A DNA stretch of 25,120 nt from CAZNYN01 sp964577295. Lineage in GTDB: Bacteria > Synergistota > Synergistia > Synergistales > Synergistaceae. The stretch covers positions 1-25,120 of the forward strand of contig CAZNYN010000026.1 of assembly GCA_964577295.1 (NCBI GenBank), written 5' to 3'. The notes below the pieces were generated by a model. The model was not told the DNA's origin, searched no databases, and saw nothing but the letters and a program-made list of their open reading frames with translations. Of the stretch, positions 7,474 to 15,460 are shown piece by piece. A program made the translations under genes and the position numbers. Every line of letters begins with the position of its first letter. Positions within the stretch are counted from its first letter, which is position 1.

Positions 7474-8664
7474 TTACTTTCCGGCGATTTCCTCGAGCAT
7501 GTCTACGGCGAATTGCGCCGCTGTGGCTGCTCCTGTTTTTAGGATTTTTTCGTCTATTGTGTAGCACTCATGGTGGTTTGATTTTTCCGAGCCCGGTACG
7601 TCAGCGCTTCTTCCGCCAAGGAATGTGTAGACGGAGGGGGCTTTTTCCATGAGATAGGCGAAGTCTTCCGAGCCTGTGAGCTTTTCCATTGTGCCTAGGA
7701 AGTCCTCTCCGTAGAGTTTTTCCGCCGCGCGGCGTGCCGTGTCGACAACTTTGGCATCGCTGTTGATTACTGCTCCGGTGAGGTATTTGTACTCCAGTTC
7801 TGCGGTGCAGCCGTAGCCGCGGCAGATATCTTCTGCCGTTTGGCGTATTATGTGTTCTATATCCATTCTGAATTTGGGGTTGAATGTGCGCACAGTGCCG
7901 TCCATTACAACTTTGTCCGCTATTATGTTGAAGCGCTGTCCGCCGTCAAAGGTTCCGATGGTGAGGACGGATGCGTTGAGAGGGTTGTTTTTGCGGCTTA
8001 TTATTGCCTGAAGCGCCATTATCACGGCAGATGCTGCTACTATTGCGTCACAGCCCAGGTGCGGCGCCGATCCGTGGCTTGCCTCGCCGTGTACGGTAAG
8101 GGTGAACATGTCACAGGATGCCATGCGTTCGCCGTGTTCGATGCTGATTTTGCCCGCGTCCACCTGTCCCCATACATGTGTGCCGTATGCTGCGTCCACT
8201 CCGTCCATTACTCCGAGTTCAACTGCTTTTTTTGCTCCCTGAGCCAGTTCTTCGGCAGGCTGGAAGAAGAATTTGACACTGCCTTTTATTTCGTCCTTGA
8301 TGTCGCAGAGTATGCGCGCAGCTCCCAAGAGCATGGCTATGTGTGCGTCGTGCCCGCAGGCATGCATGACTCCCTCTTTCTGTGAGGCGAATGGGAGTCC
8401 CGTCTTTTCAGTGACGGGAAGCGCGTCTATGTCGGCGCGCAGGAGTACGGTGCCTCCGGGGAGAGCGCCTTTGAGAGTGGCGGTACAGCCGAATATGCCG
8501 TCAAATGTCTCTGCTTCTAGCCCCATTGCCGCAAGCTCCTTTACAATGCTCTTTGTCGTCTCCTCTTCATGGAGGGGAAGCTCGGGGCATGTGTGGAAGT
8601 ATCTGCGCTTTTCTATGATGTAGTCGTTGTACTTTTCGGCAAGAGCCTTGATTTTTTCCGTCAT
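7474..8664 (-). CDS. M20D amidohydrolase (N-acyl amino acid / hippurate hydrolase type)
   Basis: A 396-aa cytoplasmic metalloamidase, full length for the M20D family (hippuricase, IAA-amino-acid hydrolase, thermophilic carboxypeptidase CPS-type). It hydrolyses the amide bond of N-acyl amino acids or small peptides. Visible active-site residues are C103 and H105 in HACGHDAH, E138-E139 in QPAEE, H163 in GTHVWG, and H364/H365 near the C-terminus; the Cys ligand is the M20D hallmark. The central lid domain begins near residue 183 (TLTVHGEASHGSAPHLG). ATG 8664 overlaps the stop of the upstream paralogue as ATGA, so the two are coupled. It shares most motifs with that neighbour (KYNDYII...RRYFH, HACGHDAHIAMLLGAARILC). 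Exact substrate cannot be read. Confidence 0.93.
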   Translation of the reverse strand: MTEKIKALAEKYNDYIIEKRRYFHTCPELPLHEEETTKSIVKELAAMGLEAETFDGIFGCTATLKGALPGGTVLLRADIDALPVTEKTGLPFASQKEGVMHACGHDAHIAMLLGAARILCDIKDEIKGSVKFFFQPAEELAQGAKKAVELGVMDGVDAAYGTHVWGQVDAGKISIEHGERMASCDMFTLTVHGEASHGSAPHLGCDAIVAASAVIMALQAIISRKNNPLNASVLTIGTFDGGQRFNIIADKVVMDGTVRTFNPKFRMDIEHIIRQTAEDICRGYGCTAELEYKYLTGAVINSDAKVVDTARRAAEKLYGEDFLGTMEKLTGSEDFAYLMEKAPSVYTFLGGRSADVPGSEKSNHHECYTIDEKILKTGAATAAQFAVDMLEEIAGK

Positions 8665-9842
8665 TTCGCGCTCTTCTCCTCTATGTAGTCTGCGGCGAAC
8701 TGTGCGTAGAGGGCGGCTCCGTGGCGCAGTGCGTCCTCATCCACTGTAAATTTGTCGCTGTGGTTTGAATATGTGATGCCGAGCGTCGGGTTCAAAGCGC
8801 CTATGTAGCCGTAGAATCCCGGCACTTTTTCCATGAAGTAGGCAAAGTCCTCTGAGCCTGTCAATTTGGGCATGTCGGTGAGGATTTCTTCTCCGTAGAG
8901 TTTTACCGCGGCATTCCTCGCAATTTTATTAATGTCCTCGTGTTCGTTGATAATCGGGCCGGGGAAGCGGCTGTATTCAAATTCCGCACTGCAGCCCAGA
9001 GCCTCTGCAGTATGAGAGATGATATTTCCCAGCTTTTTGTCTATCTCGGCGCGAAGCTCCCGTGAGTATGTGCGAACTGTGCCTTCGAGAATAACTTGAT
9101 TGGCTATTATGTTAAAGCGCTGACCGCCGTGCACTGTGCCGATGGAGACTACCAAGGTGTTGAGAGGGTCGTTTGTGCGGCTTGCAAAGGTCTGGAGATT
9201 CATCACAACAGAGGCCGCCGCCACTATGGCGTCATGTCCGAGGTGCGGTGCAGAGCCGTGCGACGAAGTTCCGCGAACTGTAATTTTAAAGTTGTCGCAG
9301 GAAGCCATACGCCCGCCGGCTTCCAGATTCAGCAGAGGTGCCTGCAATGTGCCCCAGATGTGCATTCCGAATATTGCGTCCACTCCGTCGAGACAGCCTT
9401 TCTCCACATAGTACTCGGCTCCGTGGCAGGACTCTTCCGCAGACTGAAACAGCAGCTTGACCGTGCCGCGCAGTTCGCTTTTCATGTCGCAGAGAATGCG
9501 CGCAGCTCCCAGAAGCATCGCAATGTGAGCGTCGTGCCCGCAGGCGTGCATAAGTCCGTCATTTTCCGAAGCAAAGGGCAGTCCCGTCTTCTCATGGCTG
9601 GGAAGAGCGTCAATATCCGCGCGCAGCATGACCACGGGCCCTTTTTCCGCACCTTCGATTGTGCCTATCAGCCCATAGTAGTCCGGGAATGTCTCCACAG
9701 CTATTCCCATGGCTTCAAGCTCCCTCTTTATGGCTGCGGTCGTCTCACGCTCCTCAAAAGAGAGCTCGGGGTGTCTGTGAAAATACCTTCTCTGCCCGAT
9801 AATATAATCGTTATACTTTTCCGCCTGTTCCCTTATATTCAA
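8661..9842 (-). CDS. M20D amidohydrolase, tandem paralogue
   Basis: A second full-length M20D amidase (393 aa from TTG 9842). I preferred TTG 9842 because GGAGGG lies 7 nt upstream and the N-terminus then aligns with the paralogue (NIREQAEKYNDYII against KIKALAEKYNDYII). An in-frame GTG at 9863 would add seven residues but has no Shine-Dalgarno. Metal-site residues are C101 and H103 (HACGHDAH), E136-E137 (SAEES), H161 (GMHIWG) and a C-terminal SNHSD histidine. It lies 24 nt after the carrier gene and overlaps the next amidase by 4 nt, so carrier and two amidases form one transcript. The proteins differ in the stretches around the lid (for example AGGRMASCDNF against HGERMASCDMF), so related but distinct substrates are likely. 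Confidence 0.92.
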   Translation of the reverse strand: MNIREQAEKYNDYIIGQRRYFHRHPELSFEERETTAAIKRELEAMGIAVETFPDYYGLIGTIEGAEKGPVVMLRADIDALPSHEKTGLPFASENDGLMHACGHDAHIAMLLGAARILCDMKSELRGTVKLLFQSAEESCHGAEYYVEKGCLDGVDAIFGMHIWGTLQAPLLNLEAGGRMASCDNFKITVRGTSSHGSAPHLGHDAIVAAASVVMNLQTFASRTNDPLNTLVVSIGTVHGGQRFNIIANQVILEGTVRTYSRELRAEIDKKLGNIISHTAEALGCSAEFEYSRFPGPIINEHEDINKIARNAAVKLYGEEILTDMPKLTGSEDFAYFMEKVPGFYGYIGALNPTLGITYSNHSDKFTVDEDALRHGAALYAQFAADYIEEKSAK

Positions 9843-9866
9843 AGTGTTTCCCTCCGCTTCCACTAT

Positions 9867-11063
9867 TTACAGAAGTCCGACAAAAATACCTGCTACTACG
9901 ACAGAAGTTATGGTAACTGTGACAAAACCGCCGACTATCATCTGCGGAAGCATAATTTTCATAAGGTACTCATGCTCCTCCGGTGTCTTTGCGAGTGCCT
10001 TAACAGACTCTTCCGTCAGAATGTAGTTTGGGGGGAATCCGTAGAGAGCGGTAAGAGACGTTGCAAAAGCCATCTCCCAGCTAACCTTCAGGATGCGTCC
10101 CGCAATTATGGAAAGCACAGCCATGCCGAAAACTCCCACAGCGATAATGACAAACATGGGACCGATGCACTCAGCAAGCATCTGCGGAGTTGCGTCCTTC
10201 AGTCCCGCAAAGACAAAAATCATAAGTACATACATCAAAAACCCGTAAGACCCCGCCTTGCGCAGAGCGTCTCTTTCAAGGAAGCCTATCTCCGTAAAAA
10301 TAATACCCAACAGCAGAGCTAAAACCGCCATATTGATGCCTGTCAGCTTTGCGAGAAGGCTTGCAAGATATGCGGAGAACATAAGCTTTGCCAAAATAAG
10401 AGCCGTTGTCGAATACTGCGCCGGAACTTCGGGGAAAATGCGGAAACGTCCCTCGACTGCCACATCCGCTGCGCCTTCCTTCATCTCCGTGCTCTTATTT
10501 TCCGTTGACATCGTCTCGCCCTTGCGGTAAGCCTCAAGCAGACGGCGTCCTTCAAGCTTAAGGCAAACTGCAGTGAGGGGATAGCCCACAAAACCCTGCA
10601 TGGCATACATGGCGATTGCAAGCACTGCCGCCGTCATCAGACCCTTTTCGAGAGCCGCAGTCTGCATCATAGTCGCCGCGACGATACCGCCCGTGAGAGG
10701 GGGAAGTCCGGCTATGACATACTCGCGTCCAACAAGGGGAATGCAGATAAACCAGCAAAGGGCAACCATACCGGCAAGACCCGCAAGAGTGATGCAGATA
10801 ATCTTCCACTGATCAAGAAGCTGCTTTATGGAAATAACAGTTCCCATGTGAGTAATGCAGAGCATAATGACCAAAATTCCGCCGAGCGGCGCGCCCATAC
10901 CTGCGAGAGCTACAATATCCTTGGGGAAGAATGTCCAATACCCCGCTAAAAAGAGGGACGCAATGACAAAAACGGAAGGAATCCATGCCTTCGTCTTTGT
11001 GCTGATAAACTCGCCTATATAATAGACGACCGCAAGAACCAGAAACGCTGTAATACTTGTCAT
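9867..11063 (-). CDS. Polytopic membrane carrier, GltS-like (family not certain)
   Basis: A 398-aa inner-membrane protein. The start is ATG 11063 behind GAGGAGGAG; an upstream in-frame start would add 16 unlikely residues. There are about ten hydrophobic segments in two halves separated by a charged cytoplasmic-type loop at 171-208 (GRRLLEAYRKGETMSTENKS). Each half carries a polar/glycine-proline stretch (LPPLTGGIVAATMMQTAA at 120-137 and SLTALYGFPPNYILT at 336-350), as expected for inverted-topology carriers with re-entrant loops such as sodium/glutamate symporters. I do not recognise the exact family. Being first in an operon with two M20D amidases, it probably imports their substrates or exports a product. 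Confidence 0.75.
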   Translation of the reverse strand: MTSITAFLVLAVVYYIGEFISTKTKAWIPSVFVIASLFLAGYWTFFPKDIVALAGMGAPLGGILVIMLCITHMGTVISIKQLLDQWKIICITLAGLAGMVALCWFICIPLVGREYVIAGLPPLTGGIVAATMMQTAALEKGLMTAAVLAIAMYAMQGFVGYPLTAVCLKLEGRRLLEAYRKGETMSTENKSTEMKEGAADVAVEGRFRIFPEVPAQYSTTALILAKLMFSAYLASLLAKLTGINMAVLALLLGIIFTEIGFLERDALRKAGSYGFLMYVLMIFVFAGLKDATPQMLAECIGPMFVIIAVGVFGMAVLSIIAGRILKVSWEMAFATSLTALYGFPPNYILTEESVKALAKTPEEHEYLMKIMLPQMIVGGFVTVTITSVVVAGIFVGLL

Positions 11064-11240
11064 AATAAATCTCCTCCTCATAAAATCTCTCGCATATAAT
11101 GCCGTGAGCACCCCAAAAAGTTACAAACAGCAGATACAATTGCGCATTCTCATTCTACATTGCATATTTACCAATGTAAAGAAGCAGAAGGGAACAATGT
11201 CAGCAAGCGGCACAATAACAGAGGCACCAGTATCGAAGAA

Positions 11241-11290
11241 CAATTGGCAAACCGTTGGCAAACAATGGAGAGAAAAGCCAAGATTTGGGG
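11241..11290 (+). repeat. Modular 11-bp repeat, copy A
   Basis: Three consecutive 11-nt units (CAATTGGCAAA, CCGTTGGCAAA, CAATGGAGAGA) run into AAAGCCAAGATTT and then GTCTGTG and a TTAAAG...CTTTAA inverted pair. The junction matches copy B at 19259-19283 in 21 of 24 positions. Confidence 0.7.
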
Positions 11291-11429
11291 TCTGTGTTTT
11301 AAAGTCACCCTCGCAATGGAGGCTTTAAGCCAGCCGCAAGATTGTGCCCGATGCTGTAGCATCTTACAAGAAGCATTGAGCAAAGCACATAGTATAATTT
11401 TTCTCTGTAGAATAAAAAAATCTAAATAT

Positions 11430-11463
11430 CAAAAGTTTTTCCCAATTTAAGGAAAAACTTTTG
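11430..11463. terminator. AT-rich perfect hairpin, terminator-like
   Basis: CAAAAGTTTTTCC (11430-11442) and GGAAAAACTTTTG (11451-11463) pair perfectly across an 8-nt loop. Low stability for a terminator; it may be a regulatory or repeat structure. Confidence 0.45.
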
Positions 11464-11557
11464 ACACTTATGGCGGCAGGAGCGGCAAAAGAACATGGCG
11501 GCTGTGCCGAACTGATGCTTCTCCATACTTTGGCGGGAAACAGTCTGTAAAATACCA

Positions 11558-11600
11558 AAAGAAGCCATGGCATTACGGTGATCATGGCTTCTTTATTTTT
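11558..11600. terminator. Bidirectional terminator downstream of the MscS-type gene
   Basis: AAAGAAGCCATG (11558-11569) pairs with CATGGCTTCTTT (11583-11594), followed on the plus strand by ATTTTTG and on the minus strand by TTGGTATTTT. It lies about 80 nt beyond the stop of the minus-strand channel gene. Confidence 0.7.
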
Positions 11601-11676
11601 GCAGTCAGTGTGGCGTATTTTTCCGACAAAGTCGGAGGTATGTGCTTTTCGTGACTTGACCGTGTAGGCTCTCTCC

Positions 11677-13836
11677 CTATGCTTCCGGGTAATTTATCAT
11701 AGGTATTTCTATGTTTGCCTGTTCGAAGCTGGCAAGAATTTCTGTGCGGATGGAGCTTGCCGCTTCTCTTTCAAGGGATTTTCGCATGTCTATGAAGAAC
11801 TGTACCGTGAATTCTATGGAGATGTTTCCGAAGGACTCAAAGAAGATTCTGTAGTGGGGCTTTTTTAGGACGTGTTTGTTTTTGTCCAGCACAGAGGCGA
11901 GGATTTGTTTTGCCATATTGATATCTGTGTTGTAGGCGACACGTGTTGACACTTCCATTCTTATTATGCTGTCGCCTATGGTGAGGTTTATTATCGGGCT
12001 GTCCTGCACTTTGCTGTTGGGAATTACGAGGGTTTTGCTCTCCTGACAGCGGAGGATTGTGTTTTGTATCGTTATTTCCTGAACGATTCCGCGTTCTTCT
12101 CCTATTATTACGTCATCTCCGACTTTTATCTTTCCTTGGAAGAGGAGGAGAACGCCGCTGAAGAAGTCTCCCATTATCTTCTGCGTGCCGAGTCCTAATG
12201 CGATGGCAAGAGCGCCTCCGAGGAATGCGAAGGCTGTGAGGGGTATTCGGAGGCTCCAAAGTGACATGAGCATGGCTGCGGCAAAGCCCAAATAGTATAT
12301 GAGCTTCTGAACCAGCAGCATGTTGTGTTCGCTCATCATGCCTCTTTTCTTTGCCCTTCTGATAAACATGTAGGCTATGTAGTGCGTGATGATTATTACC
12401 GCTAGGAATGCAATGAGAGCGCGGAAGAGTTTGCTTACAGTGACGGGGTAATCACCGAAGTGCCAGAGTTCGAAGTTGATGAAGGCGCTCATGTAGTCAC
12501 CCCAGAAGTTGTTTAACGGAGAGTCCTGTCCATGCTCTTTCATCATATCGGCTGCTTCTCTTTTGAGCTGGTGAGACTGGGCTTTTATTGCTCCCAAATC
12601 GACAATGTATTTGAGATAGCGAATTTTGCGCTGGTTCATCGATTCCATAAAGGCAGCTTTGTTTTCCATGTCTTTAGGGGACATGAATATGTGTTCCGGG
12701 TCAAAGCGTCTCTGTGTCTCCTGCTCGTTTTCCCTTATTGTCTGAATTTGCTTGCTGCAGTATTCGGTGCACTCTTCGATGGTTAAAATGAATTCTTCGC
12801 ATTCTTTGATAAGCTGCTTTTGCTGTTTTGGAGAAAGCTCGCCCTTCAGCAGCTCTTGAAGCTGCTGCCATGTGAGCCTTGTCGCCGCCCAGTACTCTTC
12901 CAGGTCGAGAAGGAATAGAACCTCGTCCTTTGTGAGATCCATCTCTGTGTTTGTGCTGAATTTTGTAAAGGCGGTCGGGCGTGCTTCGGAATTTTTTTTC
13001 TCGTTTAGATTGTTATACTGCAAATTCATCTCTGTTATCATATTGTGCAGTGCTTTTTTCTTCTTGAATACCGTGGCATCGAGATATCTCTTGTCGTCAT
13101 CGGTAATTTTAAGGTTGGCTCTTACTTTGCTGAGCACTGGCTCCAGCATGGCGAGTTTTTCTTCCGTTTCGCTGACTCTCTCTTTAGAAAGCTCGGAAGT
13201 TATTGAGTAAAAACTCTGATAGACAAAGTTCTGCTCAAGACGTGCCTCTGTCTCTTTGAGCTCCCATGCGGCGGAGGCATTTCTGCCGTCTCTGTCGTTA
13301 ATCCTGGATAGGCACAGCCTATACTCTCTTTCTATGATCCCTCGTGCTTCTTTCGCTTCAAGCAGTGAATTTTTTGTTTTGAGAGAGGACTTCTTTGCAT
13401 TTTCAAGCTCTGTGCGCAGGTTTGTCATGTCCTCCATAAAGTTGAGGTAGAAGAGGAAGTTATAGGGAGGCATTGTCTGGCTCAATGCCGTGGCTTCATC
13501 GCTGTTGATGGCGCTGCTTTCTACGCGTGAAGGATTTTTCTGAAGGAAGTATATGCTGTTGTAGATGTTTATAATGTCGTCAAGCAATAGCTCATAGCGG
13601 ATGACGCGCGAAGGTGCTATGTCATTCTGGCGCGCAAGTCCTTCTTCTATAGTCTTTATCTCTTCTATTTGTCTATAAAGTGCCTCCGCCCTTTCAAGAG
13701 GTTTGGAGAGGTACTCGGTGATTTCAAGCTCTAAATCCGTCAATGAGTTCGCATCGGCATTGTCAGCCGGGATAAATGCCAGCGCGGCGGCCAGAATAAG
13801 TATTATAAAAGTGTGCAGAGAGAGACTCTTTTTCAT
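11677..13836 (-). CDS. Large MscS-type mechanosensitive channel with extracytoplasmic coiled-coil domain
   Basis: A 719-aa inner-membrane channel. ATG 13836 was chosen because TGAGG lies 9 nt upstream; ATG 13845 is in frame but sits directly on that site. A signal peptide (residues 1 to about 29, ending NADA) leads into some 440 residues of charged helices and predicted coiled coil. Three transmembrane segments follow (about 472-493, 508-528, 534-567). The last has the MscS pore helix pattern (LGGALAIALGLGTQKIMGDF) followed by the beta domain GKIKVGDDVIIGEERG...IPNSKV and the alpha-beta C-terminus. It should open under membrane tension to release solutes on osmotic downshock. Size and layout resemble MscK/MscM-like members, though with fewer membrane helices. 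It is transcribed alone. Confidence 0.93.
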   Translation of the reverse strand: MKKSLSLHTFIILILAAALAFIPADNADANSLTDLELEITEYLSKPLERAEALYRQIEEIKTIEEGLARQNDIAPSRVIRYELLLDDIINIYNSIYFLQKNPSRVESSAINSDEATALSQTMPPYNFLFYLNFMEDMTNLRTELENAKKSSLKTKNSLLEAKEARGIIEREYRLCLSRINDRDGRNASAAWELKETEARLEQNFVYQSFYSITSELSKERVSETEEKLAMLEPVLSKVRANLKITDDDKRYLDATVFKKKKALHNMITEMNLQYNNLNEKKNSEARPTAFTKFSTNTEMDLTKDEVLFLLDLEEYWAATRLTWQQLQELLKGELSPKQQKQLIKECEEFILTIEECTEYCSKQIQTIRENEQETQRRFDPEHIFMSPKDMENKAAFMESMNQRKIRYLKYIVDLGAIKAQSHQLKREAADMMKEHGQDSPLNNFWGDYMSAFINFELWHFGDYPVTVSKLFRALIAFLAVIIITHYIAYMFIRRAKKRGMMSEHNMLLVQKLIYYLGFAAAMLMSLWSLRIPLTAFAFLGGALAIALGLGTQKIMGDFFSGVLLLFQGKIKVGDDVIIGEERGIVQEITIQNTILRCQESKTLVIPNSKVQDSPIINLTIGDSIIRMEVSTRVAYNTDINMAKQILASVLDKNKHVLKKPHYRIFFESFGNISIEFTVQFFIDMRKSLEREAASSIRTEILASFEQANIEIPMINYPEA

Positions 13837-13968
13837 TGAAATCATCCTCAGACTTTGAATTAAATTTGTTTATTTATTTTACATTATATCTTATGTTGTG
13901 TGGAGGGCAGACTGCGATAAATTCCGAGTATCGGACAGAGTTTGCAGGTGATATCATCCACAGAGTTT

Positions 13969-14016
13969 TACGATAAAGGTATATCGATAATGGAATATCG
14001 ATATACCTTTATCGTA
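13969..14016. promoter_or_regulatory. 20-bp perfect inverted repeat between divergent mscS-type and ADH genes
   Basis: TACGATAAAGGTATATCGAT (13969-13988) and its exact reverse complement (13997-14016) flank an 8-nt centre. It is AT-rich with no T-run, so an operator or cruciform is likelier than a terminator. ATCCAC on the left and GTGGAT on the right, each inside a DnaA-box-like word, extend the symmetry outward. Confidence 0.6.
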
Positions 14017-14120
14017 TCTACCGAAAGTGGATAAGCGGGTATAAGATATCGCCAGAAAGTTAGAGAAACAAATCACAAAGCCAAAATTGTTAAATCATAA
14101 AATTTTATGGAGGGATTGTT

Positions 14121-15314
14121 ATGGCAAGATTTACATTACCGAGAGACCTGTATCACGGAAAGGGTTCACTTGAGGCCCTCAAAACACTTAAAGGCACAAG
14201 AGCGTTTGTAGTAGTAGGCGGCGGAAGCATGAAGCGTTTCGGTTTCCTTGACAAGGTTGAAGCTTATCTTAAAGAGGCCGGCATGGAAGTGCGCCTTTTT
14301 GAAGGAGTAGAGCCCGATCCCTCTGTCGATACAGTCATGAAGGGTGCTGCTGCAATGAGGGAGTTCAACCCCGACTGGATAGTATCAATAGGCGGCGGTT
14401 CACCGATAGATGCGGCAAAGGCAATGTGGGCATTCTATGAATATCCCGATACAACTTTTGAGTCGCTCTGCATTCCTTTTAACTTCCCGACTCTCCGCAC
14501 AAAGGCGAAGTTCTGTGCCATTCCTTCAACATCGGGAACAGCGACGGAAGTTACGGCTTTTTCAGTCATAACCGATTACAAAAAGGGAATCAAATACCCC
14601 CTTGCAGACTTTAACATCACGCCCGATGTCGCCATAGTAGACCCGGAGCTTGCGGAGACAATGCCCAAGAAGCTCACGGCACATACAGGCATGGACGCTA
14701 TGACACACGCTGTGGAAGCTTATGTATCGACTCTGAACTGCGACTATACTGATCCCCTTGCGCTCCACGCCATAAAGATGGTGAGCGAGAATCTCATAGC
14801 TTCCTACAACGGAGATATGGACGCACGCGCAAAGATGCACAACGCACAGTGCCTCGCAGGCATGGCATTCTCAAACGCTCTTCTCGGAATAGTCCATTCC
14901 ATGGCTCATAAGACAGGCGCCGCATACAGCGGAGGCCACATTGTTCACGGCTGTGCCAACGCAATGTATCTGCCCAAGGTTATCCGCTTTAATGCAGTTG
15001 CTCCCGAAGCGGCGAAGAGATACGCCGAAATCGCGCGCTTCCTCGGCCTTGAGGGAAAGAGCGACAGCGAGCTCACACTGGCTCTTGTCGGACACATCAA
15101 CAGAATGAACAAAGCTCTTGATATCCCCTCACGCATTAAGGATTATGAGGGCGGCATCATTGACGAGAAAGAATTTATGGAAAAGCTTCCCAAAGTCGCG
15201 GAACTTGCGGTCGGAGATGCATGCACAGGCTCAAACCCCCGCACCATAACACCGGCACAGATGGAAGAGCTTCTTAAGAGCTGCTATCTTGACGAAGAGA
15301 CCATAGGTCTTTAA
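14121..15314 (+). CDS. Iron-containing alcohol dehydrogenase
   Basis: A 397-aa group III alcohol dehydrogenase with ATG 14121 behind GGAGGG. It interconverts a primary alcohol and its aldehyde with NAD(P)H in the cytoplasm. Visible features are the nucleotide-binding SIGGGSPIDAAK (89-100), D192 and H196 in GMDAMTHAVEAY, H259 in VHSMAH, and H276 in HGCANA, the four metal ligands of the FucO/butanol dehydrogenase family. Compared with the AdhE C-terminal domain it has a three-residue longer loop before the last ligand (SGGHIVHG). The first half aligns well with the ADH domain of the next gene, so the two may be paralogous. It is separated from adhE by a terminator-like hairpin, which may reduce or separately regulate adhE expression. 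Substrate chain length is unknown. Confidence 0.93.
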   Translation: MARFTLPRDLYHGKGSLEALKTLKGTRAFVVVGGGSMKRFGFLDKVEAYLKEAGMEVRLFEGVEPDPSVDTVMKGAAAMREFNPDWIVSIGGGSPIDAAKAMWAFYEYPDTTFESLCIPFNFPTLRTKAKFCAIPSTSGTATEVTAFSVITDYKKGIKYPLADFNITPDVAIVDPELAETMPKKLTAHTGMDAMTHAVEAYVSTLNCDYTDPLALHAIKMVSENLIASYNGDMDARAKMHNAQCLAGMAFSNALLGIVHSMAHKTGAAYSGGHIVHGCANAMYLPKVIRFNAVAPEAAKRYAEIARFLGLEGKSDSELTLALVGHINRMNKALDIPSRIKDYEGGIIDEKEFMEKLPKVAELAVGDACTGSNPRTITPAQMEELLKSCYLDEETIGL

Positions 15315-15369
15315 TTTAGCCTCCACCCACCTAACTCACTCTTATATACAGCTGCACAAGTTTCATCCG

Positions 15370-15407
15370 AGCCCCTTTAATTGCGAGAGTTAAAGGGGCT
15401 CTCTCTT
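15370..15407 (+). terminator. Terminator/attenuator between the ADH gene and adhE
   Basis: AGCCCCTTTAA (15370-15380) pairs perfectly with TTAAAGGGGCT (15390-15400), followed by CTCTCTT. The T-run is weak, so partial read-through into adhE is possible. Confidence 0.65.
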
Positions 15408-15460
15408 AAGACGCCCTCACTATATTCTATTTGGCGAAAGCCCGACAGGAGAGTTGTAAT

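Larger units (their letters stand above)
11064..11676. other. Gene-poor gap with repeat copy and hairpins
   Basis: No supported gene. From right to left it holds a bidirectional terminator (11558-11600), an AT-rich hairpin (11430-11463), a copy of the modular 11-bp repeat (11241-11290 and following hairpin), and near the carrier gene a small inverted repeat TACATTG/CAATGTA (11156-11162 and 11172-11178) that could be an operator of the carrier operon. Short frames here lack Shine-Dalgarno sites. Confidence 0.6.

Noticed and set aside
9096..10322. 408-codon plus-strand open frame opposite the M20D and carrier genes
   Set aside because: It lies wholly antisense to two genes with intact catalytic motifs and good ribosome sites, has no recognisable domain, and crosses the boundary between them; it is a by-product of codon bias.
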